From the NCBI GenBank assembly GCA_032718475.1, contig JAUCBJ010008964.1:1-28796 (forward strand): 28,796 nucleotides of DNA, written 5' to 3'. The notes below the pieces were generated by a model. The model was not told where the DNA came from, searched no databases, and was given only the letters and a program-made list of their open reading frames with translations. Shown here in pieces: positions 19,901 to 28,796 of the stretch (position 1 is its first letter; every line of letters begins with the position of its first letter). A program made the translations under genes and the position numbers. This DNA is from Nemertoderma westbladi. Taxonomy: Eukaryota > Xenacoelomorpha > Nemertodermatida > Nemertodermatidae.

Positions 19901-20480
19901 TAAAATTGAGCGACTGTATCACAAAATCAGTATTTGAGAAATTTAACCATACCGCCAATCAATGGACAGTATGTGTTCAGCCCTGTTCGCAGAAACTGTA
20001 AAGGAAGAAATTAATTTTCTTTCATTGCTGACAGGAGCGAGGAAATGCGGTAGTGCTGTCATAGTTCAGTACCGTACCTGTAGTTATGTAGTTGGCAGTT
20101 GCTACTGGTCCGGTCAGCCGGTTGTACAGTCTGACAGTAGTAGGGTGGTACGGCGCCAACAAAACTAATTCAGGACCGCAGTCCGCACTGCAGTGCATGG
20201 CTAATTAGGGCCTACAGAATTAGGCCTGTCCTGTACCAGTATACGTGATCTATAATCACTGCACCAGTACCGCGGTACCAGTCAGCCAGTACCGTAAAAC
20301 ACCGAATACAGTATGATAGTATTGTCTGATTCCGATTCCTGGATTCAGGGATTGAGTATAGTACCAGTACAGTCAGAAAGGCCACAATGGTATTACTGTA
20401 ATTTCGTAATTTGCCAGAAACCCAGCTGATTTAGACTCCTAGCAACCAGCTGATGCCAAGCCTAATAATTTTTGGGTAAA
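19901..20480. other. Intergenic DNA rich in GTAC/CAGTAC words
   Basis: The words 'accagtac', 'cagtaccg' and 'ggtacc' recur between about 20060 and 20370, with a 12-bp palindrome 'gtaccgcggtac' near 20268. No gene was recognised. Confidence 0.4.
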
Positions 20481-20599
20481 TGAATTTATTATATCTGCAA
20501 GACAGTTACACAGATGCTGCACGAAGACCCCACGCAAATTCAACTTGGAAAATTTCTAAACTTTTGCCAGACTACATATGTACCAAGTTTGGATATATT

Positions 20600-20735
20600 T
20601 TATCGAGATTTGGCTGAGTTATTAACGTTGGACACAACAGATCAACAGAGCAACAGAACAACAGACACACCGATTGAGTTAGTGGTACCTGTATGCTAAG
20701 CTCGCTTACTTTCGTTGCTCGCCCCACAAAGAGCA
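20600..20735 (+). repeat. Dispersed repeat, copy 1
   Basis: The core 'gctaagctcgcttactttcg' followed by 'ttgctcgccccac' (about 20693-20727) matches the reverse complement of 28556-28592. A CA/GAC-rich lead-in ('gttattaacg...acagacacacc') is also shared. The short open frame 20514-20699 is probably a by-product. Confidence 0.55.
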
Positions 20736-21521
20736 GGGTAGATGTTAATTATAATTTGACTTCAACAAATACACAGTTAAATAACTTTTTGCTTTGCTTT
20801 TACAAGTGGATAAAATTATAGACGTTTATTCAAAAACTTCAGAGAAAAATTATTAGATTTAGATTTGATTGATGTTTTTAATAAGATGTAAATTTTAAAC
20901 ACATCGTCCTCATTTTCATCTTCATTTAATCTTAAAACGAAATCTGTAACAATTGACATATTACCGTCCGCTATATGAGTTACAAAATTGTAGGCAAATG
21001 TAATACTCCAACTTTTAGGTGTTTACAACGACACAAACTATGATTTGTTTGCTACATCATAAAAGTATCAACTATCCACGCACATACACCCCAGACAGAT
21101 ATCAGCCTGAGTTCAGAAATTCACATGTGCAGTAACTGCAGCTGCGTTTATAAAATTGATCAAACTGAATTCATCTGCATCTATATACTATAGTCTAGCC
21201 CGTACTGTACTGTAAAAATATAATGAGATGTATTCAACAAAGCTGATATACCAAATCAACAGAAATATATAATTGCATGTATTACTTTAACGAATATTAT
21301 AATAAATAGCCCAATTATTTATTGCATCATGCCACATGCAAGAAAATAATGTAAATCAATAGGAAATACACATGTCTGTCACCCACGCAAAATCATATAT
21401 ATATATATCTTCAAACAAAAAGTTACTTATCACAACTTAACGTTTTTAAAGTTAGAAGTTTTAAAACAAAACGTCCAAACGTTGTTTATTTGTTCAACAA
21501 ACTCAATTCGAAATATCCACA
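20736..21521. other. Upstream region of the ShKT gene
   Basis: AT-rich, with no gene. A TA run at about 21395-21408 ('catatatatatatatc') lies 115-125 bp before the start codon and could serve as a TATA element. The transcription start is not determined. Confidence 0.4.
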
Positions 21522-24500
21522 ATGAAAATCCTCTTGTGTCTCACTGTCTTGGCGATGGTGCATGTTGTATCCGGTGGTGTTCAAACTTTTGTTGCTCAAG
21601 GAGGAACTGAAGCTAGTCCACCTTCTTCAGGTATTATTATCTTCACGTTATTTTCGGAAAAATGTTAAAAAATCTATCATGTGGGGGGGGGGGGGGGGGT
21701 ATGGTAGTCTTAAACACAATCCTCTCATATTCTCAATTCTTATGAATTTGTACAACATGTTTGATCATGGAAATTATGTTAAATAGTTTGACAACTTTTG
21801 TAGTACAAAAAGAGTGTGATTTTTGTAATACAAAAATGTTTATTAGGGAACGAAATAAAGTAAAGTAAATTGAATTCTCAGCAATGATATGTACTGTATT
21901 TAACTGAAATATGGAAATATCTTTCAGTATTATTGTACCATATTATATTACTGATGGCCAACAATCCCGCCCCCCACATATGCTACTGTATATCATTAGT
22001 CCATACGACCTTGGACAGAACTTTACATGCCGCTTTACATGTCATTTATCAGTTAGGAGAAGTCTGTGCAAACAAAATCAAATGCCAAGAGGCCGGCTTT
22101 CTGTAAAATACGCAACACAATGAAAATTGGCGCAACGCAATGACGCAACGAGAATTGCGCGTTGTTTAAAAACAGTTTGATACTGACAGTTTGGCCCAGA
22201 CTCACACAGTACATTAGTAGAAAGAGGCCTACTTGAAGCCAAACCGTACCGCCGATTGCAATAAGGCCCTACTAAAACTCATGGGGGGTGCTGCTCTTAC
22301 AGTGTCTGTGTAATAGAATACAAATTCATAATTGAAACTGTAACCTAACCTCTAAATATATGTCCTATCTTTTATCATACCTTATTAAAGGCAATAAGGC
22401 AAATGGAAATGTTTTATTAAGTTGATATAAGGGAAATGTTAATTCAACGTAATAGTTAGATTAATTAAATATGTTAACGTTTACATGCTCACATGCATAC
22501 AAGCTCTTTTTTAAATAATGTATCATCCATATTCACTTTTTAATTTTACACTCACTCAGTTTTTCCCGCAGGAAAAAATACAGACCTATGTTACATATTA
22601 ATTTGATATTTTATGAAGCTTGCTGTGAAAAACCTGATTACAACTTCAATTGCCCAGGCTGGGCGGCAGATGGCCAATGTGGAACAAACCCGAGTTACAT
22701 GTACGAAAATTGTGAAACTTCGTGTAACAAATGTGACGATGGGACAGGTATGTAAATTGAAAAGTATTAATATAAAGTATTAATGGCAGATCTTTGTACA
22801 GTCTGGTAACTTGTGAGACGTTGCTGATAAAGGTCAACCAGAAAGTATCAAAAAGCCGGCAAGTGTGGATTGCATAGTGATGGCAAAAATAGCAAGAATA
22901 TATCTCAATGTGCAGCTTCAATGCAGCAGACCTATTAAGTAGTAGTAACAAAAGTCTCAGTTAGTTGTGACAGTTACATATAACTACAATATCCATTATG
23001 ATTTAGTTGTCACTGTAAGTCATAACATGATGTTCATTGTATTGTTTCAGTGTGTCATGAACGGCCCGATCTTGACGCGAACTGCCCAGGTTGGTCTGCT
23101 GATGACCAGTGCACAGAAAACCCAGCATTCATGTACAACTACTGTCAGACTTCCTGCAACTATTGCAATGATGGAGAAAGTTTGTAAACCTTATTTATTA
23201 TCAATAATTGTTGTGATATGTAGAATTTCGGTTGATATTATTAAAAAATAATCAAAAAGTAAACCCAAAGAGCGGTTGTGCAGCAGATGTTTTTTTTTCA
23301 AGAAATACGTAATTTTATTCACCTAAATAATTTAATAAAAAATATTGCTCTTATGCTCCGCTTTTAAAGTGAAATGTCACGATTTTTAAGAGTGCGGGGA
23401 GGGGAGGGGGGGGGGGGGGGGATAACAACATACATATAAATAAATATAATTAACTTTATCTCTGACAAAGAACCGACTCACTGGTGAGCAGTAGCACATG
23501 CACATATTGTACGTATCTTATTGCAAAAGCACACTAAGTTTAATTGAAATTATAAAATAATTTATTGATTTAAATAATTAAAATGTTATAGTAATAAAAT
23601 GACTTCCCTAAGATTGCGTTGAGAATAAGGATGACTATGAGAATTGCTCAGGGTTTGCTGCTAATGGCGACTGTGTAACCAACCCAGCCTGGATGTATGT
23701 CCACTGCCAAACTTCCTGCAACAAATGCGACGATGGAGAAGGTAAAAGAAATATTAAGGGCATTTTATATTATTATATTTCTTATTTACACTTGCCGGTA
23801 CCGGTAGCAGCCACTTAGTCAATAAAACAGGTCTTGCATTTCAAAACCCAGTATCTCTTTTTCGTATATCACTTGACTCAGGTTACTATACTGTGTCTGT
23901 CTGTGAAGTTTTTGAAATTACAATATCAGTGAATTTTAAGCACATTCTTCCAACCAAAACACAGTACACGATCTATCGAATACAAAATACATATAAGAAA
24001 TACTTGTAACAACCCAGAATCTCTAAAAAGTTACATGCCAAAACCCAGTATCACTGACTATGTCTTATTTCAGGAGTAATTATTATATTATAGAAAACGA
24101 AATGTAGATCTTTAAATGGTCAGCTTAATTAACCAATGGCTTAACTTGCTGGAAGACCGGGGTGCGGGTGGAAACTTGAAGAAAATCCCTTCTAAGCAAT
24201 TTAATATCTCTCGCGAATTAACAATGTTAATTTTCCACGTTATTCTAACGAATATTATAATTAAACGAAATTCAATACCACAGGTTATAGATTCATTTTT
24301 GGTTGTAAGCAGATGTTATTTGTGTCGATTTTCCCATGAGAGGATTGAAAACGAAAGGGAAACACAATTTGAAAAATTAATTCAAGAATAATAATTATCA
24401 ATTACCTTTTGTTACAGATTGCGTTGAAGCTGAAGATGATCACAATAACTGTGCTGACTGGGCTGCTGAAAGCCAATGCACAGATAACCCAGCTTACATG

Positions 24501-24539
24501 TATGTTCACTGTCAGACCTCCTGTAACAAATGCGGATAG
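21522..24539 (+). CDS. Secreted four-ShKT-domain protein (5 exons)
   Basis: Predicted coding exons are 21522-21630, 22619-22747, 23051-23179, 23613-23741 and 24418-24539: 618 nt in all, 205 residues plus stop. All four introns have GT-AG ends and are phase 1. Exon 1 encodes a signal peptide (Lys, hydrophobic core 'ILLCLTVLAMVHVV', small residues after it) and a short Ser/Thr/Pro linker. Each later exon encodes one ShKT module: C-x..-C-PGW/GFAA-x-C-x-NP(A/S)-x-MY-xx-C-xTSC-x-x-C. The first module has one extra Cys ('ACCEKPD'). ShKT is named for a sea-anemone potassium-channel toxin, but the domain is widespread in secreted animal proteins. The Lys of the channel-blocking Lys-Tyr/Phe pair is Ser or Ala in all four modules, so channel block is not predicted. 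Role unknown; an extracellular, venom-like, mucus or matrix protein would fit. The exon 2 acceptor (tatgaag) is weaker than the others. Confidence 0.85.
21683..21699. repeat. Poly-G tract (17 G) in intron 1
   Basis: An uninterrupted run of G about 50 bp inside intron 1 of the ShKT gene. Confidence 0.95.
22850..22950 (+). mobile_element. Probable 3' LINE scrap in ShKT intron 2
   Basis: Shares 'aagccggca' and then 'atgtgcagcttcaatgcagcaga' with the LINE 3' region ('aagccggcacagc...aatgcagctgcaatgcag') and ends in 'aagtagtagtaa'. The matching blocks are short and the middle diverges, so a related SINE or an older subfamily is also possible. Confidence 0.45.
23406..23421. repeat. Poly-G tract in intron 3
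   Basis: A 16-G run preceded by 'ggggagggga' in intron 3 of the ShKT gene. Confidence 0.95.
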
Positions 24540-25920
24540 ACGAATTGATGAAAATAACTCTACATACAAAACCATCTATAAGTAAATATCACGTGGTGGT
24601 TTGGTTGCTCAATAACTGCAATTCAGTAGAATGGTGGTATATAGAATATTTATTTCTGGTGAAGGGTTCTGTTATTCAAGTATATTAAAACACCCACAGA
24701 CCAGATCGTTCATATTAAAACTCGAAACTTTAAATATATTTAGTTTGAAATTAATAACATTGTGGTAATCGAGCGAAGTGAGGGAAGTGCAGAAGGAAGT
24801 GTCTATTCTTACATTGAAGAGGTTAATGAAACAGAGTCCATCAATAACGCTGTTAATGAATCTAGTGGTGTAGAAATTCTTATTAAAACTGGAGAGAATA
24901 ACTGTGGTTGAAAACTGCCATATTAATTAAATAATTTAGAGTTTTTATATATTTTCCGGAGGGTTATTATTTATCTCAACATAAAGTTCATCCGTTGCAA
25001 AATTGTTATTGATCAACACCACCAAAATACCTAAGTATTTATTGAGGGTAAATTATTGAGGAAAGGCACAAATAATGGCCAATCTCAGTTGTAAGGAATC
25101 TTCTTAACGTTTTTTCCCGCTATATATTGAGGAAAAAAGTTATTACAAAATAGTAGAAACAATTATCTATCTATTATTTTTCCAGTTTAATCTATAATTT
25201 TTTCTGTATTTTATATCAGGGAATTAATAATTAATTTGATATAATTAATAGGTAAACTACTATTAATAGGTAAAATTACACAATCTCGCTGCATCATTTG
25301 GTGCTATATTGTAGGTTATGTTTGATTAATGTTCTTAATATTTACACAACCACCCAATTTGCACCAACAATTTACATCTCCCTATTTAAATATATTGCAC
25401 CACAAAATAATCAAATAACTCAATGTAAAAATGTAAAACACATCACATGAAATTAAATTTTTCTAGAATCCCCTTATGTATTATATTAGGCCTATATAAT
25501 GTATTATTATTTATTATTGCTAGCTATCTATATTTATTTTCTTTTGACTTTGACCTTGACTTTGACTCGGTAGTGTAAGCGCGGTCTTAAAATTTTTGAA
25601 ATTTTCCAATTAAATTATCATGATATCTAGTACAATTTATGGTAGCTAATAAATAATAAAAGCAATGATTAAAGTAATTTCAACAAGAAATTATTTTTAA
25701 AATTTTAAATTTTTATTGTTTCACTAGCTAATAAAAAGTACTAGCTAACACAAAATCAAAATTTCTAGCTACAATCTTACAGTCAAAATATCAAATGTTC
25801 TAGAATAAAAACCTCCTGATAAAAGCTATTTTTCAAAAGAAAAAATTTGACTTCTGGATTTCTCTCACAATAAAACCGCTTTATTGTTTAATTTAATTTG
25901 AATATATTTATAAAAACCTT
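24540..25920. other. 3' region and intergenic DNA after the ShKT gene
   Basis: A possible polyadenylation signal attaaa occurs about 145 bp after the stop (near 24684). A 55-codon open frame (24744-24911) is described separately. The rest is very AT-rich with no gene recognised. Confidence 0.4.
24744..24911 (+). other. Short acidic open frame, possible exon
   Basis: Reads 'VIERSEGSAEGSVYSYIEEV' and 'NETESINNAVNESSGVEILI' and ends in TGA at 24909-24911. Codon use looks protein-like, but there is no ATG near the front and no clear acceptor. It may be the last exon of a gene not otherwise visible, a gene fragment, or chance. No family was recognised. Confidence 0.2.
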
Positions 25921-25924
25921 TAAA

Positions 25925-26340
25925 AAGGATTGTCCCATGCAAGACAATATTCCATTGGAGCCACTAAAATTCAAAATGACCTCTATTGGACAGTGTTCAT
26001 AAAGGGCCACCAAAAAATGAAATGGCTCTTAAAAGACATTGTCCATTAGAGCCACTTAAATATGAAATATATTTCATATATATTAGGCAATGTTCCCTTA
26101 AAGCCATTCAAATATGAAATGGCCCATATTGGATAGTGTCGCCTTGGAGCCACTCAACTATAATGTGGCCCGATATTAGCCAACTTTTATCAAACGCCTT
26201 TGAAAAGGCAATGGCCCATGCAAGACCATGTTCCATTTGAGCCACTAAAGTTCGAAATGGCCTTAATTAGTCACTGTTCATAAAGGGCCACTAAAAAATA
26301 TAATGGTTCTTACAAGACAATGTCCCCTTGGAGCCACCCA
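25925..26340. repeat. Degenerate tandem repeat, 281-bp higher-order unit
   Basis: 'cccatgcaagac.atattccatt.gagccactaaa' at 25934 recurs at 26215 with the following 'gttcataaagggccac.aaaaaat' and 'aagaca.tgtcc'. Within the units a shorter 'tgtTCC.TTGGAGCCACTNAAAT' motif recurs about every 60 bp. Confidence 0.75.
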
Positions 26341-27345
26341 AATGACAAATATTATTTAGATTATCTAAAAATAAAAAAAATAAAATGTTTGTTAGAATAT
26401 ATTTTTTTACATTATGTCAACTTAACAGCGTTCTGGTGAATTACTCGTAACGCTGCAAAGTACTTTGCGGCGTTGCGGCCTATAGGACGGTACGCTGCAA
26501 AGTAATCAATGACATGGAAACAACTTCAATTACCGTATTCCAGAATGTATTATTTCCATTTATGTTAATGATTGCAGCTTTATTATCCAATTTGCAGTGA
26601 CGGGACTAGCTACTGGATGTAAATAATTGTTTAATATGTACTGTAATCCATTATGGCGAAACGTCCAATAGAAGACACTAAATTAACTAACTTATTAATT
26701 AACTATTAATTAACTATTAATTAACTAACTTAACTAACTAAATTAGAGGTACCAATAACGGTCATACATTATTTCTTAAAAAAGCACAAATTTTAATCGC
26801 TTGTCAGTGAGAATTTATTAAAACCTGTTGTTATTTACAGTATTGTTATTTACAATTTACCATATTTTGTTTGCACAAGTTTCGATCTTCAAACGGCTGA
26901 GACATCCAAATAGTGGCGCAAATTGACCATAAGTGAAAAGGTATTGTTTATTGTTTTGGGTGGAAAACACCGCCACTAATGTTTGAAATTTAAATAAATT
27001 AATTTTTTAAATCATCTAAAAAACACATAGTTTGTGTTTCCGGTCACTTTGCGTCATTAACTCGAGAAATCACATCCGCGTTTTTGACTGTCGGTCGTAA
27101 GTGATAATAATTATCTATAACGAAAGACGTAAAATCGTCTAAAAACAACTTATTGTACAACTCATAATGAGAAATTACACAAAAAAGTGAATTGTATACG
27201 TTATTGTAGATATTTATATTTTTTAAAATATCTGCAAAGGCATTTTGGCTGTAGAAATAAATTGTTAATAAATAATATTGTTTACCGCTAGGGGTGCAAG
27301 TTAAATTCATAAGAACTAAAGGCGATTTCCTTGTAATTGTTTATT
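26341..27345. other. Unassigned AT-rich DNA
   Basis: Contains a 14-bp palindrome gcaaagtactttgc (26455-26468) whose arm is repeated near 26492, and a 'taattaactat' tandem repeat at 26690-26742. An AT-rich minus-strand open frame (27044-27310, 88 codons) shows no recognisable domain. Confidence 0.35.
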
Positions 27346-27965
27346 TTGGGCCATTATGCCTAGATTGGGCCATTTTGTTCTAGGTGGGCCATATTTGCCC
27401 TAAGAGGACGTGTACCTTTTGGGCCATCGTAGTAGGATTAGGGCCATTGCTCCAAGCCCAAGGCCATTTAAGGGCCATTGGACCTTTAAAAGGTGGCCCT
27501 AATAGTGGGAAAGCTTATATATATATATGGGGCCATTGCTCCAACGCCAAGGCCATTTAAGGGCCATTGGACCTTTAAAAGGTGGCCCTAATAGTGGGAA
27601 AGCTTATATATATATATGGGGCCATTGCTCCAAGCCCAAGGCCATTTAAGGGCCATTGGACCTTTAAAAGGTGGCCCTAATAGTGGGAAAGCTTATATAT
27701 ATATATAGATATTCCTTGTATCATGCGGGCCATATGTGTATAACTCCAGTGGCCCATTCGCATTCAAGAAATATATTTTTCAGGCCTATTCGCTACCAAG
27801 TGGCCTATTTTATCAAAGGCCATTTTGAAATTTGGCGGCCCAATTGCTACAAATTGGCCCTGGGGCTACATAAATTATTTTACGTGGCCTTTATGCTACT
27901 AGAAGGCCTAAATGGGACTAAGAATATATTCACTATGGCCCAGAGGCTACAATGTGGCCCCTTTG
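27346..27965. repeat. GGCC-punctuated minisatellite
   Basis: The word GGCC (usually GGGCCAT or GGCCC/T) recurs about every 18-23 bp through the whole block, often with 'TTGCTAC' or 'TTTGCTAC' between. Examples: 'gggccattatgcctagatt', 'gggccattttgttctaggt', and later 'ggcctattcgctaccaagt', 'ggcccaattgctacaaatt'. The surroundings are about 70% AT, so the spacing is not a composition effect. Open frames here are artefacts. Confidence 0.85.
27441..27706. repeat. Three near-identical 89-bp tandem units
   Basis: Units start at 27441, 27530 and 27619 at exactly 89 bp. Each runs from 'gggccattgctccaa' through 'ggacctttaaaaggtggccc' to 'gggaaagcttatatatatat'. The second unit differs from the first and third by 'acgcc' for 'agccc' at one point. 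The low divergence means recent amplification. It lies inside the older GGCC minisatellite. Confidence 0.95.
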
Positions 27966-28457
27966 CTACCACAATTTTATAGTTATATAGTTATAGTTAT
28001 GTATATAAATTAAATTATAATTTAAACGCCATCTGATGTATGACCATGGAATTTATTATTGGATAATTTAACCATGGCCCATATACTACTAGCGAAATAT
28101 AATAAAAAATATATATTTGGTAAGTTTTGGGCCATTGAGTTTTTCAAAACGTCAAAACGAGTAAAAGTTTTGTAGAATAGATTTATTTATACAATATACA
28201 GTATAAAAACAATAACAAATACACCAAACATAATGGTATTTTTTCACCAACATACTGTAACATAATAGGATTACCCCTAAAGCTCTGCAGCATATTTCCA
28301 AGCATATTTCTAATTTATGTTACTTACAAATACCGTACAATATGAAAAATATGAAAATGGGTTATGGGGGATAACTTAAACTTTAACTGTCTTTTTTTCA
28401 TATCAATAACTCTATTAGTAATGGTGGGGTCTATAAAACATTAGTTCCCCTCAGGGA
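27966..28457. other. Unassigned AT-rich DNA
   Basis: No gene was recognised. Short 'agttatatagttatagttatg' repeats lie near 27980-28000. Confidence 0.4.
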
Positions 28458-28478
28458 GGGGGGGGGGGGGGGGGGGGG
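28458..28478. repeat. Poly-G tract (21 G)
   Basis: Uninterrupted run of G, preceded by 'cagggagg'. Confidence 0.95.
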
Positions 28479-28551
28479 CGCAATTCATCTTTCCAAATAT
28501 ATCATTACACTAGTATAAAAGGTCACGTTCTCACTCAATTGCAAATATATT

Positions 28552-28680
28552 ATTGTGGGGCGAGCCGCGAAGTGAGCGAAGCCTTAGCATATGGGTGCCA
28601 TTGGCGAGTTGTCTGTCGTCGTCGTCTTTGATCGTTAATAACCAAAGAAACTGGATATCGCATAACGATGATAAGTTGAT
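28552..28680 (-). repeat. Dispersed repeat, copy 2 (inverted)
   Basis: The minus strand reads a GAC-rich stretch (gacgacgacgacagac, about 28616-28632), then 'catatgctaaggcttcgctc' and 'acttcgcggctcgccccac', matching 20600-20735. The 71-codon open frame here is probably a by-product. Confidence 0.55.
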
Positions 28681-28796
28681 AAAATGTAAAAAAAACATAC
28701 CACATAATTAACGAACAATACCAACAAGTAGTAATCACAATAATATCGCTCATAGGTAGGGACACAGTGAATCGATAATGAATTTGTTACACCCCA

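Noticed and set aside
22646-22951. 101-codon minus-strand frame across exon 2
   Set aside because: Antisense shadow of the ShKT exon and a repeat fragment.
22967-23251. 94-codon open frame across ShKT exon 3
   Set aside because: It reads exon 3 in the wrong frame; the cysteine-rich frame with matching splice sites is the real one.
24116-24391. 91-codon open frame between ShKT exons 4 and 5
   Set aside because: It lies wholly in a well-defined intron, has no recognised domain and is compatible with chance.
21522-24539. Calling the ShKT gene a potassium-channel toxin
   Set aside because: All four modules lack the key Lys, and multi-ShKT proteins are often not toxins; only the domain name supports it.
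27044-27310. 88-codon minus-strand frame
   Set aside because: Asn/Tyr/Ile-rich composition as expected for AT-rich non-coding DNA, with no domain or splice context.
27441-27706. CRISPR-like array
   Set aside because: The units are directly tandem without unique spacers, and the context is animal DNA.

Overview
This is a gene-poor, AT-rich stretch of animal nuclear DNA. GT-AG spliceosomal introns, APE-type LINE retrotransposons, a tRNA-derived SINE, an SLC18B1-like transporter and a secreted protein with four ShKT domains all point to an invertebrate metazoan. A cnidarian or a tunicate would fit; the sequence alone does not settle it. There is no sign of operons, bacterial genes or CRISPR.

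Left part (1-9.7 kb): two tandem, intronless copies of an SLC18B1-like major facilitator transporter lie on the minus strand and share homologous flanks. The right copy (8291-9598) is intact. The left copy (662-4356) is a pseudogene with small frame breaks and is split by a 5'-truncated LINE (1776-4175) that sits between perfect 10-bp target-site duplications. A second 3' fragment of the same LINE lies at 5171-5432, and a tRNA-derived SINE at 395-590. Between the two transporter copies is a 1.4-kb inverted-repeat element (5696-7085) whose spacer holds a piece of another retroelement. A GAAACGC minisatellite and a poly-C tract lie at 7791-7950.

Middle part (9.7-21.5 kb): no confident host gene. 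It contains two ~163-bp direct repeats (10.7-11.0 kb), a 1.23-kb element with 21-bp inverted ends and a 454-bp tandem core (11542-12775) carrying an RFX X-box-like palindrome about every 150 bp, decayed unrecognised coding-like sequence (13.3-15.2 kb), a GC-rich gag-like fragment (15.66-15.9 kb), an antisense dead LINE (17.35-18.2 kb) and a small reverse-transcriptase fragment (19.7-19.9 kb).

Right part: 21522-24539 is the best host gene, a five-exon secreted protein of 205 residues. A signal-peptide exon is followed by four ShKT domains, one per exon; all introns are phase 1 and the three internal exons are each exactly 129 nt. Downstream is intergenic DNA with a degenerate 281-bp repeat (25.9-26.3 kb) and a GGCC-punctuated minisatellite (27.35-27.97 kb) containing three near-identical 89-bp units.

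The genes show no functional cooperation. The main story is repeat turnover around one transporter duplication and one modular secreted-peptide gene. Several transposon ends, from at least two LINE copies plus weaker candidates, share a (TAG)n 3' tail. Long poly-G/poly-C runs recur through the whole window.
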